Source: Caldimonas mangrovi (GTDB lineage Bacteria > Pseudomonadota > Gammaproteobacteria > Burkholderiales > Burkholderiaceae_C). From it: 64,000 nt of DNA. The notes beneath the pieces are model-generated. The model was not told where the DNA came from. It did not search any database and saw only the letters and a program-made list of their open reading frames with translations. Of the stretch, positions 10,690 through 21,917 are shown one piece after another. Location: positions 434,001-498,000 of the forward strand of contig NZ_JAMKFE010000001.1 in NCBI RefSeq assembly GCF_023721835.1, read 5' to 3'. The translations under genes and the position numbers were made by a program. Position 1 is the first letter of the stretch, and each line of letters begins with the position of its first letter.

Positions 10690-11031
10690 TCAGTCTTCGC
10701 GCCGCTCAGGTACCGCGTCGTCCGGCACCGGGGCCTTCGACCGCAGTTGCAGATGCAAGGCCGCCTGGGCCATCAGGTTGGCCGACACCGGGGCTGTCAC
10801 GAAGATGAACAGCGTGATCAGCAGTTCGGCGAAGCCGGCGCGTCCTTGTGCCGCGGCGAACAGCATCGAGGCGGTCAGCAGGCTGCCCAGGCCCAGCGTC
10901 GAGGCCTTCGTCGGTGCATGCAGCCGCATGAAGAAGTCGGGCAGGCGCACCAGACCGATGGCACCGACCAGCGTGAAGAAGGCGCCGACCACGAGCAGTG
11001 CGGCGACCAGCCATTCCATCCATGAAGACAT
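10690..11031 (-). CDS. phaG: Mrp/Pha antiporter subunit G
   Basis: A protein of 113 residues with three membrane helices and the MnhG/PhaG signature GLVRLPDFFMRLHAPTKASTLG. Subunit G is a small essential part of the hetero-oligomeric cation/proton antiporter in the inner membrane. It is the last gene of the operon. The 18-bp gap after phaF holds a GGAGGG ribosome-binding site, unlike the overlapping junctions upstream. No clear terminator is seen after it, only a weak CTGCCC/GGGCAG hairpin near 10659. Confidence 0.93.
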   Translation of the reverse strand: MSSWMEWLVAALLVVGAFFTLVGAIGLVRLPDFFMRLHAPTKASTLGLGSLLTASMLFAAAQGRAGFAELLITLFIFVTAPVSANLMAQAALHLQLRSKAPVPDDAVPERRED

Positions 11032-11049
11032 CGATGACCCTCCGGTGCC

Positions 11050-11328
11050 TTATTCGATGACGTCGCCGCGCGTCAGGTAGCGGGCCAGCGCCACGGTGGA
11101 GACGAAGCCGAGCATCGCCACCAGCAGTGCGGCTTCGAACAACAGGTAGGAGCCCACGCGGATGCTGAGCAGCACGACCAGCCCGACGGCATTGATGTAG
11201 AGCGTGTCGATCGCGAGCACGCGATCGACGGCGTCGGGGCCCTTCATCAGGCGCCAGCCGCATAGCACCACGGCGACGGCCACGGCCAGCAGCGCGACGT
11301 TCAAGGCGATGTCGAGCACGCCGGTCAT
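11050..11328 (-). CDS. phaF: Mrp/Pha antiporter subunit F
   Basis: A protein of 92 residues with three membrane helices and the MnhF/PhaF motif GPDAVDRVLAIDTLYINAVG. The ATG at 11328 overlaps the phaE stop in an ATGA junction, so translation is probably coupled. The much longer open frame in this register runs antiparallel to nothing known and overlaps phaD and phaE, so it is not coding beyond this start. Confidence 0.93.
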   Translation of the reverse strand: MTGVLDIALNVALLAVAVAVVLCGWRLMKGPDAVDRVLAIDTLYINAVGLVVLLSIRVGSYLLFEAALLVAMLGFVSTVALARYLTRGDVIE

Positions 11329-11861
11329 GCGGTTCTCCTGGTGTTCAACTCGCGTTCGAAGATGAAGCGCAGCGGCGTCTCGTAGCGCTGCTTGATCTCG
11401 CAGGCCATCGCCTGCGGGTCGTCGCAATCCAGCGCGTGGACGAGGATCTCGCCGCGCTCTTCGTCGATGACGCACGATACGGTGCCTGGCGTTGTCGTGA
11501 TGATCGTCGCCAGCAACGCGATGGCGGTGGGGTGGGTGGCGTCCAGCGGCACGCACACCCAGGCCGGCCGCGGGCGCGACATCGGCCCGAGTACCAGCCT
11601 GGCGACCGTGATGTTGGCGATCACGATGTCCCCCAGCACCACGGCGGCCAGACGCAGCGCGGGCACCATGCGGGGCCGGCTGCCGGCTGGCAGGAAGTGC
11701 CGCAGCAGCACCGGCACCGCCAAGCCGAGCACGACGGCCCAGACCACCTGTACCGGCTCGTAGGTGTGCATCAGCAGCAGCCAGCTTGCTGCCAGCAGCG
11801 ACGAAAGTATCGGGTGCGGCAGCCACCGATCGCGTGCTGATACCGGGGGGCGCAGGCTCAT
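11325..11861 (-). CDS. phaE: Mrp/Pha antiporter subunit E
   Basis: A protein of 178 residues. N-terminal hydrophobic helices are followed by the MnhE core (VVLGDIVIANITVARLVLGP) and a cytoplasmic ferredoxin-like end with TIITTTPGTVSCVID and LDCDDP. Subunit E is needed for stable assembly of the antiporter. It starts three bases after the phaD stop and overlaps phaF by four bases. Confidence 0.93.
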   Translation of the reverse strand: MSLRPPVSARDRWLPHPILSSLLAASWLLLMHTYEPVQVVWAVVLGLAVPVLLRHFLPAGSRPRMVPALRLAAVVLGDIVIANITVARLVLGPMSRPRPAWVCVPLDATHPTAIALLATIITTTPGTVSCVIDEERGEILVHALDCDDPQAMACEIKQRYETPLRFIFERELNTRRTA

Positions 11862-11864
11862 CGC

Positions 11865-13505
11865 TTACTCCTTCTTCCCGGGCGGCGTGACGGCACCCGA
11901 ACCGGTGTAGGGCCGGGCCGTCTCGGCTCGTGTGCCGCCCTGCGAGCCGAGCACGGCAGCCGCATAGGCCGCGTGGTCGCGCAATTGTTCGGCAGTGGCA
12001 TCGGTATAGCGCTTCAATGGCGACGCGAACACCGCCATCACGACGCCGGCCAGCAGCAGCGACAGTGTGGCGGCGATCAGCCGCGGGCTGGATCCCGAGG
12101 CGCTCGCCGCGCCGCCTTTCGGCAGGTCGGGCAGCACGCTCCAGAACAGGATCGTGCCTGCGCGGGCCAGGCCGACGAGCGTCAGGAAGCCGACGCCGAG
12201 CACCACGCTCCAGACCCAGGGCTGCGCCGGTAGCCCGGCGGCGCTGTCGAGGATCATCAGCTTGCCCAGGAAGCCGGGCAAGGGCGGCAGGCCGGCGACG
12301 GACGCCGCGCCCAGCAGCATCATCAACCCGAGCGCCACGGGCTGCGCGACCGGTTGTGCCGGCCGCAGATGATCCTGTGCGGCGCCGCGTTGCGAAGCGA
12401 CCAGTTCGACCAGCAGAAACAGTCCAGCGATCACCAGTGTGCTGTGTGCCATGTAGTACAGCGCCGCCGACAGCGCCTGCGGCGTGAACAGTCCCACGCC
12501 GGCGAGGATGGTGCCGACCGACGCGACGGTGAGGTAGGCCACCATGCGCGCCATCGAGTTCGAGGCGAGCGCACCCAGCACGCCGAGCGCGCCGGTGGCC
12601 AGCGCGACCGGCAGGATCCACGGCTCGGCCGTTTGCGCCGAGGCGCCGGCCTGGGCGCCGAAGATCATCGTGTGCACGCGCACGATGCTGTAGACGCCGA
12701 CCTTGGTCATGATGGCGAAGAGCGCTGCGACCGGCGCGGCGGCCTCGGCGTAGGTCCGCGGCAGCCACATGTACAGCGGCACCACCGCCGCCTTCAGGCC
12801 GAACACGACCAGCAGCATCAGCGCCGCGGCCTGCAGCACCGGCGCCTGCTCCGCGCTCACCTTGGCGACGCGCAGGGACAGGTCGGCCATGTTCAGCGTG
12901 CCGGTCATCGCATAGAGCAGTGCGACGCCGACCAGGAACAGCGCCGACGCGGCCAGGTTCAGCACCACGTAGTGCACGCCTGCCTTGTAGCGTGCCTCGC
13001 CCTGGCCATGGACGAGCAGCACGTAGGAAGCGATCAGCAGCACCTCGAAGAACACGAACAGATTGAACAGATCGCCCGTGACAAAAGCGCCGGAAAGGCC
13101 CATCAGCTGGAACTGGAACAGCGCATGGAAGTGCCGGCCGTGCGCGTCCCAGCCGCCGGCGGCATACCACAGGACCGGCAGCGCGATCAGGTAGACCAGC
13201 ACCAGCATCAGCGCCGACAGCCGGTCGACGACCAGCACGATGCCGAAAGGCGCCGGCCAGTCGCCCAGGCGGTAGACCGCCAGAACGTCTTCATGCGCTC
13301 CGATCATCAACTGCACTGCCAGGAACAGGCCGATCGCGGCCGAGGCCATGCTGATGTGCCGCCGCCAGCGCAGCCGGATGTCGTCGTGACCGATTTCGCC
13401 GCTCGGGTGGCACAGCACCAGCATCAGCATCGCCGTCAGCGAAGGCAGCAGCACCGGCAGCACCGGCAGGTGGGCGGCCAGCCAGGGAGGTAGCAGGGCG
13501 GTCAC
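11865..13505 (-). CDS. phaD: Mrp/Pha antiporter subunit D (NuoN/NuoM-like)
   Basis: A protein of 546 residues with about 14 membrane helices and the proton-antiporter domain shared with complex I subunits. The helix containing KAAVVPLYMWLPRTYAEAAAPVAALFAIMTKVGVYS carries the conserved lysines, and GLPPLPGFLGKLMIL is the second signature. The start is GTG at 13505, overlapping the phaC stop as GTGA. It pairs with the A subunit in ion translocation. Confidence 0.95.
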   Translation of the reverse strand: MTALLPPWLAAHLPVLPVLLPSLTAMLMLVLCHPSGEIGHDDIRLRWRRHISMASAAIGLFLAVQLMIGAHEDVLAVYRLGDWPAPFGIVLVVDRLSALMLVLVYLIALPVLWYAAGGWDAHGRHFHALFQFQLMGLSGAFVTGDLFNLFVFFEVLLIASYVLLVHGQGEARYKAGVHYVVLNLAASALFLVGVALLYAMTGTLNMADLSLRVAKVSAEQAPVLQAAALMLLVVFGLKAAVVPLYMWLPRTYAEAAAPVAALFAIMTKVGVYSIVRVHTMIFGAQAGASAQTAEPWILPVALATGALGVLGALASNSMARMVAYLTVASVGTILAGVGLFTPQALSAALYYMAHSTLVIAGLFLLVELVASQRGAAQDHLRPAQPVAQPVALGLMMLLGAASVAGLPPLPGFLGKLMILDSAAGLPAQPWVWSVVLGVGFLTLVGLARAGTILFWSVLPDLPKGGAASASGSSPRLIAATLSLLLAGVVMAVFASPLKRYTDATAEQLRDHAAYAAAVLGSQGGTRAETARPYTGSGAVTPPGKKE

Positions 13506-13870
13506 GGCGTGGAGCCCTCCCTGGCCGACGCATGCTGTTGCGCCTCTTCGCCGTCGACGTGATCGGTGCCCGTCTCGTGGCGCGAGCGCAATGCGAGCTC
13601 GATGATGAAGCCGGTGGTGGCGAAGCCGATCACGATGGCCGTCAACACCAGCGCCTGCGGGAGCGGGTCGGCCACCGGTGCTTCACGGGTGAGGATCGGT
13701 GCGGCGTCGGACCACAGCCGACCCATCGCGAAGATGAACACGTTGACGGCATAGCCCAGCAGCGTCAGACCGAGCACGACCGGGAAAGTGCGCCCGCGCA
13801 GCAGCAGGTAGATGCCGCACGCGGTCACGACACCGATGCCGCTGGCGACGAGGAATTCGAGGCTCGGCAT
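13502..13870 (-). CDS. phaC: Mrp/Pha antiporter subunit C (NuoK-like)
   Basis: A protein of 122 residues with three membrane helices homologous to NuoK, including GIYLLLRGRTFPVVLGLTLL and PLPQALVLTAIVIGFA. The sequence GTGATG gives two possible starts, GTG at 13873 or ATG at 13870; I chose the ATG, whose first base is the last base of the phaAB stop (TGATG). The C-terminal tail is hydrophilic and acidic. Confidence 0.93.
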   Translation of the reverse strand: MPSLEFLVASGIGVVTACGIYLLLRGRTFPVVLGLTLLGYAVNVFIFAMGRLWSDAAPILTREAPVADPLPQALVLTAIVIGFATTGFIIELALRSRHETGTDHVDGEEAQQHASAREGSTP

Positions 13871-16722
13871 CACGAGGCGCTCTCCTGGGTGGCGGGACGA
13901 ACGAGGCTTTCCTTGCTGACCGAGCCGAGCACCGACAGCATCAGCATCGTGGCGCCGACGACGGTGATGTACACGCCCAGGTCGAACAACGCGGCCGACG
14001 CCAGCGGCAGCTCACCGAGCAGCGGCAGCACCGGGTGCCCATGCGCGCTGGTCAGGAAGGGGCGGCCGAAGAGGAAGGCGCCGAGGCCGGTGGCCGCAGC
14101 GATGAACAGACCCAGTGCGATCCAGCGCACAAAGCGCAGCCCGGACGGCGAGCGCAGCAGGTTCTCGGCACGCGACTGACCGACCGCCATGTATTGCAGC
14201 ACCAGCGCCACCGACGTGATCAGCCCGGCGATGAAGCCGCCCCCCGGCAGGTTGTGGCCGCGCAGAAAGATGTAGAGCGTGACGATCATCGCCACCGGCA
14301 TCACCAGGTGGCTGGCGACCCGCAGCAGCAGCGGCGACGAGGCGAAGGTCCAGCGTCGGCCCGCCGGGTCGGTGGCGGGGCGGCGTATGCGCATGCCTTC
14401 GAGCAGCGACACGACGCCCAGCGCGGCAATGCCGAGCACCGTGATCTCGCCGAAGGTGTCGTAGCCGCGGAAGTCGACCAGGATGACGTTGACCGCGTTG
14501 GTGCCGCCGCCACCCGGCACCGATTGTTCGAGGAAGAACCACGAGATCGAGTCGTGGTTGCGCGTCAGCATCAGCCAGGTCAGCCAGGCGATGCCGATGC
14601 CCCCCGCGGCCGCCATCACGGCGTCGCGCACGTGCCGCACGGCGGAGGATTCCTTGGGCGAATGCTGCGGCAGCAGCGCCAGGCCCATCAGCAGCAACAC
14701 GGTCGAGACGACGTCAACCGACAGCTGTGTCAGCGCCAGGTCGGGTGCCGACAAGGAAACGAAAGTGAGCGAGGCGACCAGCCCGACGGCGCTGGTGTAC
14801 ACCACGGCCTTGAAGCGGTCATGGTGTCGCAGCACCAGCGCCCCGCAGGCGGCGATCAGCAGCAGCCAGACCGCCAGCGCCAGCGGGCTGCCCGGCACCA
14901 GTTCGCGCGGACCTGAGGACGGGCTGCCTTGCAGCAGCAAGGGCACGGCCGCCACGACGATGGCCGAGCCGACCAGCCAGGCCGCGTAGCGTTGCAGCGA
15001 CGCGTTCTCCACCGCCTGCGTGACGCGTCCGGCCACCAGGAACAGCCGGTCGAGCAACTTCCAGAACACCACGGTAGCGGTGTAGCCGCGCACCCAGCGC
15101 TCGACCACCTGCTCGTGCAGGCGGAACAGGCGCTGCAGCATGAAGTACATCGCCACGCCGCCGACCAGCGCGACGATGCTCATCGCCAGCGGCAGGTTGA
15201 AGCCGTGCCAGATGGCCAGGTGGTATTCCGGCAGTTCGCGCCCCAACACCGCAGTGGCAGCCACGTGCACCAGCGGGCCGAACGTGAACGCCGGCAGCAA
15301 GCCCACGACGATGCAGATCACCACCAGCAGACCGACCGGTGCCTTCATGAAGAAGGGCGGTTCGTGGGGGTGCGGGTTGGGCAGGTTCTTCGGCTCGGCA
15401 TGGAAAAACACGTCGTGAATGAAGCGCAGCGAGTAGGCCACGCTGCAGATGCCGGCGAAAGTGGCGGCCAGGGGCAGGGTCCAGCCCCAGTCGGCCGTCA
15501 CGGTCTCTGCGAAGAACATCTCCTTCGACAGAAAGCCGTTCGCCAACGGGACACCGGCCATCGATGCGGCAGCCACCATCGCGAGCGTCGCGGTGATCGG
15601 CATGTATTTCCACAGACCGCCCAGCTGGCGCATGTCGCGCGAGCCGGTCTCGTGGTCGATGATGCCGGCAGTCATGAACAGCGATGCCTTGAAAGTGGCG
15701 TGGTTCAGCACGTGGAAGACCGCCGCCACGGCCGACAGCGGCGAACCGAGCCCGATCAGGAAGGTGATGAGCCCGAGGTGGCTGATCGTCGAATAGGCCA
15801 GCAGACCCTTGAGGTCGTGCTTGAACACCGCCACGAAGGCCGCGAACGTGAGCGTGACGATGCCGACCGTCGCGACGATACTTTCGAACAGGACCGTGCC
15901 GCCGAGTACCGGGTACAGCCGTGCGAGCAGGAAGACGCCCGCCTTGACCATCGTCGCGGAGTGCAGGTAGGCCGACACCGGCGTCGGCGCGGCCATCGCT
16001 TCGGGCAGCCAGAAATGAAACGGCACCTGCGCGCTCTTCGTGAAGCAGCCGAGCAGGATCAGGATCAGCGCCACCGGGTAGCGTGCATCGGCCTGGATCT
16101 CGGGGACGCGGTGGAACATCTCGCTCAGCTCGTAGGTGCCCGCGATCTGGCCGAGCACGATGATGCCCGCCAGCATCGCCAGGCCACCGCCGCCGGTCAC
16201 CATCAATGCCGTTCGCGCGCCCGCACGGGCGTCGGCGCGGTGGTGCCAGTAGCCCACCAGCAGGAAGGACGACAGGCTGGTCAGCTCCCAGAACACCACG
16301 AGCAGCAGCAGGTTGTCCGACAGCACGACGCCGAGCATCGCCGCCATGAAGAGCATCATCAAACCGTAGAACTTGGCGATCGAGTCCTCGGGGCCGAGGT
16401 AGTAGTGCGCATACAAAATGATCAGCAGCCCGATGCCGGTGATCAACAGCGCAAACATCAGCGCCAGCCCGTCGAGGCGGAAGCCGAGGGCGAGCCCGAT
16501 CTCCGGGACCCAGGGCCAGGATTCGAGCAGGGTGCGGCCCTGAAAGACGTCACTGGCACCGGCCAGCAGCAGCACCATGCTGGCGGCCGTGATGGCGGCC
16601 GCGCACCACGCCACCATGGCGCGGCGCATGGGCGACGGGGGGCAGCCGGCGATTTTTCTTCCCAGCAGGCCGGTCGACAAGGTGCCCGCAATCAGGGGCA
16701 GCAGGACAGTCAGCAGCAGCAC
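13870..16722 (-). CDS. phaAB: Mrp/Pha antiporter fused subunit A and B
   Basis: A protein of 950 residues, consistent with a fused A+B subunit as in group 2 Mrp/Pha systems. The first 500 residues form the NuoL-like domain (DNLLLLVVFWELTSLSSFLL, FTKSAQVPFHFWLPEAMAAPTPVSAYLHSATMVKAG). The middle is an MrpA C-terminal-type domain (SAPDLALTQLSVDVVSTVLLL). The last 150 residues match MrpB (FLRGHNLPGGGFIAGLITSV). It is the first gene of phaAB-C-D-E-F-G, which exports Na+ or K+ in exchange for protons; the cation cannot be read from sequence. Confidence 0.95.
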   Translation of the reverse strand: MLLLTVLLPLIAGTLSTGLLGRKIAGCPPSPMRRAMVAWCAAAITAASMVLLLAGASDVFQGRTLLESWPWVPEIGLALGFRLDGLALMFALLITGIGLLIILYAHYYLGPEDSIAKFYGLMMLFMAAMLGVVLSDNLLLLVVFWELTSLSSFLLVGYWHHRADARAGARTALMVTGGGGLAMLAGIIVLGQIAGTYELSEMFHRVPEIQADARYPVALILILLGCFTKSAQVPFHFWLPEAMAAPTPVSAYLHSATMVKAGVFLLARLYPVLGGTVLFESIVATVGIVTLTFAAFVAVFKHDLKGLLAYSTISHLGLITFLIGLGSPLSAVAAVFHVLNHATFKASLFMTAGIIDHETGSRDMRQLGGLWKYMPITATLAMVAAASMAGVPLANGFLSKEMFFAETVTADWGWTLPLAATFAGICSVAYSLRFIHDVFFHAEPKNLPNPHPHEPPFFMKAPVGLLVVICIVVGLLPAFTFGPLVHVAATAVLGRELPEYHLAIWHGFNLPLAMSIVALVGGVAMYFMLQRLFRLHEQVVERWVRGYTATVVFWKLLDRLFLVAGRVTQAVENASLQRYAAWLVGSAIVVAAVPLLLQGSPSSGPRELVPGSPLALAVWLLLIAACGALVLRHHDRFKAVVYTSAVGLVASLTFVSLSAPDLALTQLSVDVVSTVLLLMGLALLPQHSPKESSAVRHVRDAVMAAAGGIGIAWLTWLMLTRNHDSISWFFLEQSVPGGGGTNAVNVILVDFRGYDTFGEITVLGIAALGVVSLLEGMRIRRPATDPAGRRWTFASSPLLLRVASHLVMPVAMIVTLYIFLRGHNLPGGGFIAGLITSVALVLQYMAVGQSRAENLLRSPSGLRFVRWIALGLFIAAATGLGAFLFGRPFLTSAHGHPVLPLLGELPLASAALFDLGVYITVVGATMLMLSVLGSVSKESLVRPATQESAS

Positions 16723-16829
16723 GGCGGTGGTTCCCTTCGAGCAGCGGCCGATTGTATGGGTGCCAATGCAAATCCCGGGCGATGACCCGGCACGGCATCG
16801 AAGGCGCCGTCAGGTGTCTTGACAGCGTC

Positions 16830-17339
16830 TCAGTGCCGGTGTGGCCGCCACAGCACGCGCACCAGCACGTAGCCGGTCAGACTGGCGCAGCAAGCGAGCA
16901 CCAGCAGGCCCGTCGCGAGCGGCAATCCCGCGGTCTGCACCCAGTACAGCACCGATTCCAGCCAGCCGGTGTGCTGCGCGACCTGGCCTGCTTCGGACGC
17001 GATCACGTCAGCCACCGGGCCGGCGCTGCGGGCTTCGATCAGGCGCGTGCCCAACCGGTACGCGAGCCAGTAGATGGGAGGGAAGGTGATCGGGTTCGTG
17101 ATCAGCGTGCTGACCGCGGCGGTCGGCACGTTGCCGCGCAGCACGATGGCCAGCACGGCGGCGAACAGGAACTGCGCCAGTGGCAGCAGCAGGCCGAAGA
17201 ACAGCCCGATCGCGACACCGCGGGCGACCGGTTCGCGGTCGAAATGCCACAGGCGGTCATCGTCGAGGTGGCGGGCCACCGGCCGCAGCCAGCGGTTGCT
17301 CAAGACCTTCTCTTTGGGAGGCAGCCAGCGGTGCGGCAT
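16830..17339 (-). CDS. DUF2062 domain membrane protein
   Basis: A protein of 169 residues with a basic N-terminus and three to four hydrophobic helices (VAIGLFFGLLLPLAQFLFAAVLAIVL, then STLITNPITFPPIYWLAYRLG). The TNPITFPPIYW stretch is the DUF2062 signature. The role is unknown. It lies 107 bp upstream of phaAB and 24 bp after the YqhA-like gene on the same strand, so it may belong to either transcript. Confidence 0.85.
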   Translation of the reverse strand: MPHRWLPPKEKVLSNRWLRPVARHLDDDRLWHFDREPVARGVAIGLFFGLLLPLAQFLFAAVLAIVLRGNVPTAAVSTLITNPITFPPIYWLAYRLGTRLIEARSAGPVADVIASEAGQVAQHTGWLESVLYWVQTAGLPLATGLLVLACCASLTGYVLVRVLWRPHRH

Positions 17340-17363
17340 AGACGACGGCAGTACGGCGTCAGG

Positions 17364-17960
17364 TCACTCGTGCACGGATCGGGCCAGCAGCCGGTCGGTC
17401 ATCGCGATCGCCAGCGCCGACAGCAGGAAGACGACGTGAATGATCGTCTGCCACTGCAGCACTTGCAACTCGTAGTTGCCGGCATTGATGAAGGTCTTCA
17501 GCAGATGGATCGACGAGATGCCGATGATGGCGGTGGCCAGCTTGACCTTCAGCACCGAGGCGTTGACATGACTGAGCCATTCCGGCTGGTCGGGGTGGCC
17601 TTCGAGCCGCATGCGCGAGACGAAGGTCTCGTAGCCGCCGACGATGACCATGATCAGCAGGTTCGAGATCATCACGACATCGATCAGCGCCAGCACCACC
17701 AGCATGATCACCGTTTCATTCAGTGTCACGAGCGGCGCGGTGGACTTGTAGCCGATGCTCGAGACCAGCTTGGCGAGGGCTTCGTCGTTGCCGAGGGCGG
17801 CTTCGATGAGGTGCCACAGCTCGACCCAGAAATGGAAAACGTAGACGCACTGCGCCAGGATCAGGCCGAGATACAACGGCAATTGCAGCCAACGGCTGGC
17901 AAAGATGAGATTGGGAAGCGGGCGCAGCTGGGCGCTGCGAGGGTCGGGGATCTGGGCCAT
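17364..17960 (-). CDS. YqhA/UPF0114 family membrane protein
   Basis: A protein of 198 residues with three to four membrane helices. Family segments include ASRWLQLPLYLGLILAQCVYV, ISNLLIMVIVGGYETFVSR and KVKLATAIIGISSIHLLKTFIN. The function is unknown. I chose the ATG at 17960 since family similarity begins right after it. It is divergent from acs across 182 bp that should carry both promoters; no convincing promoter could be fixed there. Confidence 0.9.
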   Translation of the reverse strand: MAQIPDPRSAQLRPLPNLIFASRWLQLPLYLGLILAQCVYVFHFWVELWHLIEAALGNDEALAKLVSSIGYKSTAPLVTLNETVIMLVVLALIDVVMISNLLIMVIVGGYETFVSRMRLEGHPDQPEWLSHVNASVLKVKLATAIIGISSIHLLKTFINAGNYELQVLQWQTIIHVVFLLSALAIAMTDRLLARSVHE

Positions 17961-18142
17961 CGAGGGATACTGCAGTGAAGACTCAGGGATTGTCCGGATG
18001 CCGAGGATTCTAGTTGTCAGAATATGTCGGCCGGGGTATTGGGACATTCGGCGCAGAGTAAGCCGTTCGTAAGAGCGCGTCCGTAAGGTTCCACACTATT
18101 CCAGGGCCCATTGCATTCAAATTCCCACAATAGGAGACGGTC

Positions 18143-20095
<1,953 letters not shown>

Positions 20096-20116
<21 letters not shown>

Positions 20117-20345
20117 TCGAGGCGGCCCGACAGGGCCGCAGGCGCGCAGCGCCGCTCGCGGGGGACGGGGTTCACTCATATCGCGCAGCGATGTGAGTGG
20201 GCACCAGAATCCGCGTGCTGCAGTTATCGCAGTCGAACTGATCGAGGCGGCCCGACAGGGCCGTAGGCGCGCAGCGCCGCTCGCGGGGGACGGGGTTCAC
20301 TCATATCGCGCAGCGATGTGAGTGGGCACCAGAATCCGCGTGCTG
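20096..20345. repeat. Two 125-bp tandem direct repeats plus a degenerate third start
   Basis: Two adjacent copies, 20096-20220 and 20221-20345, appear to differ at only two bases; about 29 bases of a degraded third copy follow from 20346. Each copy opens with the acs 3' end (CAGTTRTCGCAGTCGAACTGA). Each contains three hairpins, given for copy 1: GCGGCCC/GGGCCGC with loop GACA (20122-20139), GGCGC/GCGCC with loop GCA (20141-20153), and CACTCATATCGC/GCGATGTGAGTG with loop GCA (20173-20199, one G-U pair). Together with the tail to 20460 this fills the 344-bp acs-MATE gap. No open frame of note is present. Confidence 0.93.
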
Positions 20346-20460
20346 CAGTTGTCGCAGTCCAACCGACTCGATCAACACGTTGAGGCTGCCCAAAGGGCCG
20401 CCCCCAGCGGCGCCTCTCGATCCGCGCTACGCTAGTCGGCTTTTCCCGCCGACGAGCCTC

Positions 20461-21867
20461 ATGTTCCGCTTCCCCGATTTCCTGGCCGAAAGCCGCGCGC
20501 TCGTGCGGCTGGCCACGCCCATCGTCCTGTCGCAGGTCGCCTACGTGTTGATGGGCCTGACCGACACCGTGATGTCGGGCCACGCCGGCGCAGCCGAACA
20601 GGCCATCGTCGGCCTCGGCGTGGCGCTGTGGATGCCGGTCTTCATCGGGCTGATGAGCGTCGTGCAGGCGGTCAGCCCGGTCGTGGCCCACCATTTCGGT
20701 GCCGGCAATGTCGCAGGCATCGTTGCCGACACGCGCGAAGGCGTCTGGCTGGCGGCCTTCGGCGGCCTGGTGCCGTTCGCGCTGCTGCCCTTCGTGCAGC
20801 CCTTGCTGCTGTCAGCGGGCATCGATGCCGTGCTGGCGGCTGGCGCGGCCTGGTACCTGTGGGGCGTCGCGTTCGGCTTGCCCGCGGCGCTGGTGTTCCG
20901 TGCCATCGGCTTCTATTCGGCCAGCATCAACCATCCGAAACCGCTGATGGTGCTGGCCTTCGTCGGGCTGGTCGTCAACACCTTCCTCAACTGGGTGTTG
21001 ATCTACGGACACCTCGGTTTTCCGGCGATGGGTGGGCCGGGTTGCGGCTGGGCGACGGGCATCAGCATGTGGGTCGGACTGGTCGGCTTGGTGTTCTGGA
21101 CGGCGAGGGCCGACGTCTACAAGGCCTGCTATCTGTGGCACGGTTGGTCCTGGCCGACCTGGCGCGGCCAGCGGCAGCTGTTGCGCATCGGCCTGCCGAT
21201 GGGCGGCGCGGGGCTCGCCGAGGTGGCGGCCTTTTCCGGCATTGCGGTGCTGGTCGGACGCTTCGGGGCGGTCCAGATCGCCGCGCACCAGGTCGCGTTG
21301 AACTTCTCCGCGCTGATCTTCATGCTGCCGATGGGTCTGTCATCCGCGCTGTCGATCCGTGTCGGGCAGAGCCTGGGCGCCGCCGACCCTTGGAGGGCCC
21401 GCTTCATCGCCTGGACCGGCATCGGGCTCGGCCTGCTGATCGCCGCCGCGGCGATCGGCCCGATCGTTCTCGGACGGCATGCGATCACCGAGCTGTACAG
21501 CAGCGACGCGGCCGTGCGCAGCCTGGCGGCCTCGCTGCTGCTCTTCGCGGCGTTCTGGCAGCTCTTCGACGCGACGCAGGTGTGCGCCCTCGGCGCGCTG
21601 CGCGGCTACAAGGTGACGCTGGTGCCGATGCTGATGATGCTGGTCGCGTTCTGGGTGGTCGGCATACCGCTGGGGGCGTGGCTCGGCTACGCTGGCCTGC
21701 CCGGGGGCGAGCCGATGCAGGTGTACGGCTTCTGGATCGGCCTGGTGGCCGGGCTGGTGCTGGTCTCCGCCGCGCTCAGCCTGGCGCTGCGCGTGGTGTC
21801 GCGGGCAGCCATCGTCCAGCGGGCGCCCGCGGCCTCGGCTTCTGCAGGCCGCCTCGGCGCGGCGTAG
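20461..21867 (+). CDS. MATE family multidrug efflux protein (NorM-like)
   Basis: A protein of 468 residues with about 12 membrane helices, forming two MATE repeats (LATPIVLSQVAYVLMGLTDTVMSGHAG at the start; LRIGLPMGGAGLAEVAAFSGIAVLVG midway). It would export cationic compounds by Na+ or H+ exchange. I chose the ATG at 20461 as the first residue of family homology. No strong Shine-Dalgarno sequence is seen; a GTCGGC/GCCGAC hairpin (20435-20453) lies just upstream of the start. Confidence 0.93.
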   Translation: MFRFPDFLAESRALVRLATPIVLSQVAYVLMGLTDTVMSGHAGAAEQAIVGLGVALWMPVFIGLMSVVQAVSPVVAHHFGAGNVAGIVADTREGVWLAAFGGLVPFALLPFVQPLLLSAGIDAVLAAGAAWYLWGVAFGLPAALVFRAIGFYSASINHPKPLMVLAFVGLVVNTFLNWVLIYGHLGFPAMGGPGCGWATGISMWVGLVGLVFWTARADVYKACYLWHGWSWPTWRGQRQLLRIGLPMGGAGLAEVAAFSGIAVLVGRFGAVQIAAHQVALNFSALIFMLPMGLSSALSIRVGQSLGAADPWRARFIAWTGIGLGLLIAAAAIGPIVLGRHAITELYSSDAAVRSLAASLLLFAAFWQLFDATQVCALGALRGYKVTLVPMLMMLVAFWVVGIPLGAWLGYAGLPGGEPMQVYGFWIGLVAGLVLVSAALSLALRVVSRAAIVQRAPAASASAGRLGAA

Positions 21868-21917
21868 CCGGGGTGGCAAAGGTAGACTGCGCCCCCTGCC
21901 AAGTGCACACCTCGACC

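Noticed and set aside
9114-10808. 564-codon open frame opposite fumarase
   Set aside because: It is the antisense shadow of a clear fumarase gene, is His/Arg/Gly-rich with no recognisable motif, and arises from high GC at third positions.
14929-16785. 618-codon open frame opposite phaAB
   Set aside because: Composition is dominated by His, Gln and Arg, with no domain; phaAB on the other strand has strong family motifs.
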